Below, piece by piece: positions 61,393 through 64,000 of a stretch of DNA of 64,000 nucleotides. The position numbers and the translations under genes are program-made. This stretch comes from Megaleporinus macrocephalus (lineage: Eukaryota; Chordata; Actinopteri; Characiformes; Anostomidae), in contig CM038703.1 in NCBI GenBank assembly GCA_021613375.1, positions 19,462,194-19,526,193 of the forward strand, given 5' to 3'. A model generated the notes under the pieces. That model made no database searches and was not told the DNA's origin. It saw nothing but the letters and a program-made list of their open reading frames with translations. How positions within the stretch are numbered: the stretch's first letter is position 1; each line of letters opens with the position of its first letter.

Positions 61393-62939
61393 ATATCCAC
61401 TTTTTCAGTAGTTTAGCCCACACATTTACAGAGTAGATAAGTTGAGTTTTTCAGCCTGGGCTGCTTTTTGAATTATGCAATGTATAGTTAATTTACACAT
61501 AGCACAATAACAAAAATAGCTGGTTTTATTCTCAGGGATAGAGGGAGAGGTGGGAAACATAATGTAAGAAAAATATAACATATGGCATTTTAGGACAATA
61601 TATTACAGCCTTAAGAAAATAAACTTCTAAGACAACATTCTCTTTGCTGTAATATATTTTATTCATGTAGAAATTATGTAAAAGTTTGAATCAAGTAAAT
61701 TCAAAGCATTTCTTTTATTTTCAGTGACAGTTCTAGACATAGCAAAAGCAACCAAGCCTCCGTCAGAGCGGATAATGTTTACACCAGCATTCTTCTAGCA
61801 ACAATTAAATGTTGGGACTGGCTACGCTTTAGTTTATTACCCTGTTTATATCAAAAGAGACAGCGTTCATTAAGCTTGCTCAAAATGACGACCAGAGATG
61901 ACTACAAATCAGAAGAAAAACTTAAAGAACTGAAACTTCTCTATAGACTGTTTCTTTCACAGGACTTTAGCCTGTTATGGAACAAAGCCGTTATCAGTTT
62001 GTGTTCAGCTGAGGATAAGATGAACATCTGTTACACACTAGAACAACTCTAAGTGCTTGTAATGCTTGTCGCCGAGTGCTCAATGTGGATGGCTGTTATG
62101 AAGAATGAATCTGCTCAGCGCAACATGGACTCTGGGTGATTTAATTGGGAAGTGTTGAAAGGCTCTCTCGGGAGGCAGTCTCCACACTTCAGATGCGTCA
62201 GTAGGAAATGCTCTGCTGATTAGGCCAGCATTTGATCGGTGTAAACAGAGCTCATCCTCTGCAGCTCGTTTCCCCATCGTAATGAAACTCTGCTCTCGGC
62301 TTTCGTCTCGAAAACGTCAGCGAGAGAAGCCCCCTCGATCTCTTTGACGATCCATGGGTTGCCATTGCCTACAAGTTCAGCGAGGTCGGAATTAAAGCTC
62401 TTCTTCAATTGTGCTTTCTCCAGCGGAGCACCAGTGAGATGGAGGTTAATAAGAAGGTGAGCAGATGTCTTCAAAGATGAAGAGTTGCTGTGAAGCTGTG
62501 TGAAATGGACCTTAGACCTCTGCACCGGTTCACCCTGTGCTCCACCAGATCTATAATGGACAGCTTAATGGTGGAACTTGACAACAGGTATTTTTTTAAC
62601 CACTGACACACGCCGGTCTGAATCAGATGCCCTTTAATTACACCGGAGGCCCGATAAAACAAAGCGCGGCAGAAGATAAACTTCGATTGCAGAGCGAGCA
62701 ATATCCTCAGATGGAGGTTTTCTCTTCTTGTGCTGTGGCTAATACTTGTCTCTGACATACTTACGTTGTGGGTGTTGGTATTTAATTACAAAAATATATA
62801 AATTAAAGAAATATTCTAAAAATATTATTAAACACAGACGTTCATAGACAAATCAGATGCTCTCGGATGTAAGACAACTGGTGGATTTGATTAATGTTCA
62901 TATGAAGGGCGTAAAATTAGCATAGATGGAAATGATGTG
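61393..62939. other. Non-coding DNA, conserved-looking at 62040-62760
   Basis: 62040-62760 is repeat-free, GC-balanced and contains GGTGATTTAATTGGGAAG and GTAAACAGAGCTCATCC-type words. Three overlapping minus-strand frames of 65-101 codons occur, of which the one at 62220-62525 looks the most protein-like, but no acceptor or donor pair could be confirmed. A conserved element or unrecognised exon are both possible. Confidence 0.35.
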
Positions 62940-64000
62940 TCCCCAGCAATATCCGGCAATTTTTTAATTGCCACCACCAATAATTTAATACCCTCCAAAA
63001 AAACTCGATCTGTCAACGTCTCATTAAGCTAGAGGTGCAAAAAAGGGTTAGATCCGTTAAATCCCACCTTCCCGTACCATATGGCAATCACACATGTTGG
63101 GTGTGTCTCAAAACCTAGTGAGCTACCTACATAGGCAGCATTTTACATCATAGTATGCGCTCCCAACATGTAGGCTGTCCCAATTCTTAAACATGCTGTC
63201 TACTGAGGCATCTTATTTTGCCCCGATTTTAAATAAGTATCGAACACTTCCTCAGCCGCTAAGGCAATCCCATGATGCAGCACATGCAGAACTTTTTTAC
63301 AACATGGCGGACAAAAGTGGAGCTACTAGCGGAGAAGTCATCTTCAAATGTAACTTATTCCGATTTTCTCTGGGGTTGTAATGTGTTTCCTGTCGTACAA
63401 ACACACAAAAAAGACCATTTTGCAGTTTTATACACGAGCATTAGCATTTATGCTAGTGGATTTTTTTTTTATAGCCGGCCAGTTGCTTAGCAACTAGCTA
63501 AAACACTGGTCGCAAGTCGTGACGCAGTTGCTCTCTAACTAGAGCGTCTCAGTAATCTGTCTTATGAGGAGGGATGTCAGACAGAACACTGCCTCCTTAA
63601 ACAGCTGCCTACCTAGACAGTTCACTACTTAGACAGCTCACTAGGTTTTAAGACAGACCCATGGTGTGATTGGCTGTGCCGTTCCCGCTTGTCACGTGAG
63701 ACTCTTTAGCTACGTTTGGTTGTTAGCAGTGCCAAAACTGGAAGGAAAACTCACCAGTCATATGCAAGACTCTCTGTGCAAGACTCAGGTGCAGCACGGG
63801 AGACACAGGGGTCTCAAAAGTGAGTGAGGATGAGCAAAAAAGAAGAAGGTAGACATCTCAAAGATACGTGTGAGTCACTTAAAGTCAAGCTCGCTAATGA
63901 ACTGAGTCCATCATAATAACATTAATGGCAGTTCTAGGTTTTAGCGCACAGCATATAGCAGGCTGAAATTGTCTGTAGCTTTGTATAACGTGGTTTGGAA
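62940..64000 (+). mobile_element. Copy 3 of the hAT-associated family, split by a transposon
   Basis: It opens with GTCCCCAGCAAT and CCAATAATTTAATACC, then CTCGATCTGTCAACGTCTCA. After the nested element it resumes with GTGTGATTGGCTGTGCC, GTGCAAGACTCAGGTGCAGC, AAGAAGAAGGTAGACAT and TGTCTGTAGCTTTGTATAAC, following the order at 12660-13130. It runs off the window edge. Confidence 0.75.
63098..63661. mobile_element. Nested DNA transposon with long inverted ends
   Basis: The left end reads TGGGTGTGTCTCAAAACCTA, GTGAGCT; the reverse complement of the right end reads TGGGTCTGTCTTAAAACCTA, GTGAGCT, so 25 of 27 positions agree. The flanks CAATCACACATG and, inverted, CAATCACACCATG extend the symmetry. 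The interior holds CAACATGGCGGACAAAAG near 63300, a YY1-type site with a start codon and 25 further codons, conserved in this family as I recall it. 564 bp, with no transposase. Confidence 0.8.

Overview
The window looks like non-coding nuclear DNA of a teleost fish, most likely an ostariophysan (characin, catfish or electric-fish type). The reasons are AT-rich sequence with stop codons in every frame, no bacterial gene layout, many dinucleotide and tetranucleotide microsatellites, and a dense load of old repeats typical of fish: several Tc1-like families, non-autonomous hAT-like elements, short inverted-repeat elements (MITEs), tRNA-derived SINEs and LINE 3' ends. Family assignments come from motifs read in the sequence and from memory of fish repeats; no database was searched.

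No complete protein-coding gene is supported. Almost all longer open frames are chance frames or run through transposons. Two short stretches deserve attention as possible host exons: a 69-bp segment at 56691-56759 with a strong acceptor, a strong donor and one open frame, and a broken exon-like block at 35397-35716 preceded by a strong acceptor. Neither protein was recognised.

Layout: 1-8.4 kb holds old Tc1-like and hAT-family remnants in anonymous DNA, with an enhancer-like motif cluster near 6.4 kb. 8.4-12.2 kb holds three copies of one Tc1-like family, one of them split by another repeat. 12.3-15.2 kb is a composite hAT-like element that includes a decayed tRNA-Arg-like sequence. 15.2-29 kb is mostly single-copy-looking DNA with a SINE, a hAT end and a MITE. 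29-30 kb has a LINE remnant on the minus strand. 31.7-39.4 kb is a transposon cluster including a Tc1 element interrupted by a second transposon. 39.4-44.4 kb is mostly unique-looking DNA with a SINE. 44.5-50.3 kb is another transposon-rich stretch. 50.3-58 kb is mainly anonymous DNA with a head-to-head MITE palindrome and the candidate exon. 58-64 kb holds a second SINE, an 83-bp perfect inverted repeat, a hAT-like element, a conserved-looking block, and a further hAT-family copy carrying its own nested transposon.

Between the repeats lie islands of balanced, repeat-free, TAAT-rich sequence (about 10.1-10.8, 15.8-16.9, 19.7-20.1, 23.1-23.6, 27.3-27.7, 30.4-30.7, 42.4-43.4, 56.0-57.5 and 62.0-62.8 kb). 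They look like conserved non-coding elements in a gene desert or a very large intron of a developmental gene. That is inference and needs cross-species alignment. I found no convincing previously undescribed biological system; the most unusual structures are the two large inverted repeats and the nested transposons.
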